A stretch of 46,659 nucleotides of DNA, taken from NCBI GenBank assembly GCA_011526165.1, contig WYAY01000204.1:1-46659 (forward strand), in the 5' to 3' direction. The notes beneath the pieces were generated by a model. That model had not been told where the DNA came from and did not search any database. It worked only from the letters and a program-made list of their open reading frames with translations. This DNA comes from Sulfuritalea sp. (GTDB taxonomy: Bacteria > Pseudomonadota > Gammaproteobacteria > Burkholderiales > Rhodocyclaceae). Of the stretch, positions 45,500-46,659 are shown piece after piece. Every line of letters begins with the position of its first letter. Position 1 is the first letter of the stretch. The position numbers and the translations under genes are program-made.

Positions 45500-46659
45500 A
45501 TGATCAAGGCATCGAGCGCCAAACGCTTCCCGGCCGAGCACTTCCTCAACCGGGAACTCTCCCTGCTCGCCTTCAACCGCCGCGTCCTCGGCCAGGCGGC
45601 CGACGCCGGCGTGCCGCTGCTCGAGCGCCTGCGCTTCCTCTGCATCGTCTCCAGCAACCTCGACGAATTCTTCGAGATCCGCATGGCCGGCCTCAAGGAG
45701 CAGATCAAGCTCGGCGCCGTCGCCCCGAGCACCGACGGCCTCACCCCGCACGAGGCCTTCCGCCTCGTCGCCGCCGAGGCCCACGACCTGATCGAGGAAC
45801 AGTACGACCTGCTCAACCACGTCATCCTGCCGGCGCTGGAGAAACAGGGCATCCGCTTCCTCAAGCGCAGTACGTGGACCGAGGCGCAGTCGGCCTGGAT
45901 CCGCGATTATTTCTTCCGCGAGGTGATGCCGGTGCTCACCCCGATCGGCCTCGACCCGGCCCACCCCTTTCCGCGCGTGCTCAACAAGAGCCTCAACTTC
46001 GCCATCGAACTGGAGGGCAAGGACGCCTTCGGTCGCAGCTCGGGCGCGGCCATCGTGCAGGCGCCGCGCGTGCTGCCGCGCGTGATCCGCCTGCCCGAAG
46101 CCGTCGCCGGCGCGCCTTATGGCTTCGTCTTTCTTTCCTCGGTGCTGCACGCAAACGTCGGCGAGCTGTTCGCCGGCATGAATGTGCTGGGCTGCTACCA
46201 GTTCCGCGCCACCCGCAACAGCGACCTGTGGGTGGACGAGGAGGAGATCAAGAACCTGCGCCTGGCCCTGCAGGGCGAACTGCCGCAGCGCCACTTCGGC
46301 GACGCCGTGCGCCTCGAGGTGGCGGACAGCTGTTCGGAAGTCATGAGCGACTTCCTCCTGCAGCAGTTCGCGCTGGGCTACGAGGACCTTTACCGCGTGC
46401 CGGGCATCGTGAACCTGGTGCGCCTGATGCAGGTGCCCGACCTGGTCGACCGGCCCGACCTGAAGTACCCGCCCTTCCAGCCGGGCCTGCCCAAGGTGCT
46501 GGCCAAGAACTACGACGTCTTCGCCAGCATCCGCAAGCAGGACGTGCTGCTGCACCATCCCTACCAGTCCTTCAGCCCGGTGGTCGAGTTCCTCGAGCAG
46601 GCGGTGGACGACCCGACCGTGGTCGCCATCAAGATGACGGTGTACCGCACCGGCACCGA
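45500..46659 (+). CDS. ppk: Polyphosphate kinase, 3' end outside window
   Basis: Partial: 386 complete codons are visible and the C-terminal half, with the catalytic histidines, lies beyond the right edge. The product begins MIKASSAKRFPAEHFLNREL with the Ppk1 N-terminal domain (LSLLAFNRRVLGQA, VSSNLDEFFEIRMAG), then the head domain (VMPVLTPIGLDPAHPFPRVL) and the start of the kinase core (DVLLHHPYQSFSPVVEFLEQA, in two joined stretches). Ppk1 polymerises ATP gamma-phosphate into polyphosphate. The ATG at 45500 is chosen; an in-frame TTG at 45491 is possible. It is divergent from ppx, behind a Pho-box-like repeat. Confidence 0.95.
   Translation, partial: MIKASSAKRFPAEHFLNRELSLLAFNRRVLGQAADAGVPLLERLRFLCIVSSNLDEFFEIRMAGLKEQIKLGAVAPSTDGLTPHEAFRLVAAEAHDLIEEQYDLLNHVILPALEKQGIRFLKRSTWTEAQSAWIRDYFFREVMPVLTPIGLDPAHPFPRVLNKSLNFAIELEGKDAFGRSSGAAIVQAPRVLPRVIRLPEAVAGAPYGFVFLSSVLHANVGELFAGMNVLGCYQFRATRNSDLWVDEEEIKNLRLALQGELPQRHFGDAVRLEVADSCSEVMSDFLLQQFALGYEDLYRVPGIVNLVRLMQVPDLVDRPDLKYPPFQPGLPKVLAKNYDVFASIRKQDVLLHHPYQSFSPVVEFLEQAVDDPTVVAIKMTVYRTGT

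Overview
The window is a GC-rich chromosomal segment of a betaproteobacterium. Gene content and order (pyrG-kdsA-eno-ftsB, a gcvTHP operon behind a glycine riboswitch, an ETF/ETF-QO/acyl-CoA dehydrogenase set, an Mla-type lipid transporter beside ppx/ppk) suggest a Rhodocyclales-like member. That placement is inference, since there is no rRNA to test it.

Layout. Positions 1-4575 (reverse) hold a gene train: alpha/beta hydrolase, PHP phosphatase, YciO/Sua5-type protein, M50 protease, trpS and a thioesterase cut by the left edge. Positions 4606-10269 (forward) hold a sigma70-like promoter, a tandem glycine riboswitch with its terminator, then gcvT, gcvH, gcvP, an ACT-domain protein and a gamma carbonic anhydrase. 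An exported protein with an internal duplication follows. Positions 11063-15451 (reverse) carry pyrG, kdsA, a DUF1330 gene, eno and ftsB. Positions 15592-24997 are an accessory island: a type I restriction-modification locus in the order hsdR-hsdS-(four accessory genes)-hsdM. The accessory genes are a coiled-coil membrane protein, a membrane-anchored Mrr-type nuclease, and an overlapping pair ending in a PIN-domain protein.

Positions 25006-29632 hold an isochorismatase-like hydrolase, acetoacetyl-CoA synthetase and a thioesterase (reverse), divergent from ETF-ubiquinone oxidoreductase (forward). Positions 29633-32371 hold a DUF1631 gene preceded by a cyclic-di-GMP-I riboswitch (reverse). Positions 32466-37145 (reverse) are etfB-etfA-FimV-like-acyl-CoA dehydrogenase, ending in a strong terminator. 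A divergent TetR gene follows, with a perfect inverted-repeat operator, then an acyl-CoA synthetase/enoyl-CoA hydratase pair. Positions 40384-43820 are an Mla-type ABC transporter operon. The right end has ppx and, divergently, the start of ppk behind a Pho-box-like repeat.

How the genes fit together. The central metabolic theme is acyl-CoA oxidation: acyl-CoA synthetase, dehydrogenase, hydratase, ETF and ETF-QO to quinone, with a TetR regulator. A second theme is glycine/C1 metabolism under riboswitch control.

The most unusual observations are three. First, a short dispersed repeat of about 25 bp has eight copies, all in the same orientation. Six lie inside unrelated genes, always in the same reading frame for a given orientation. 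Two copies of one sub-variant bracket the restriction island. Second, palindromic repeats are inserted in frame in hsdR. Third, a c-di-GMP riboswitch controls a DUF1631 protein.
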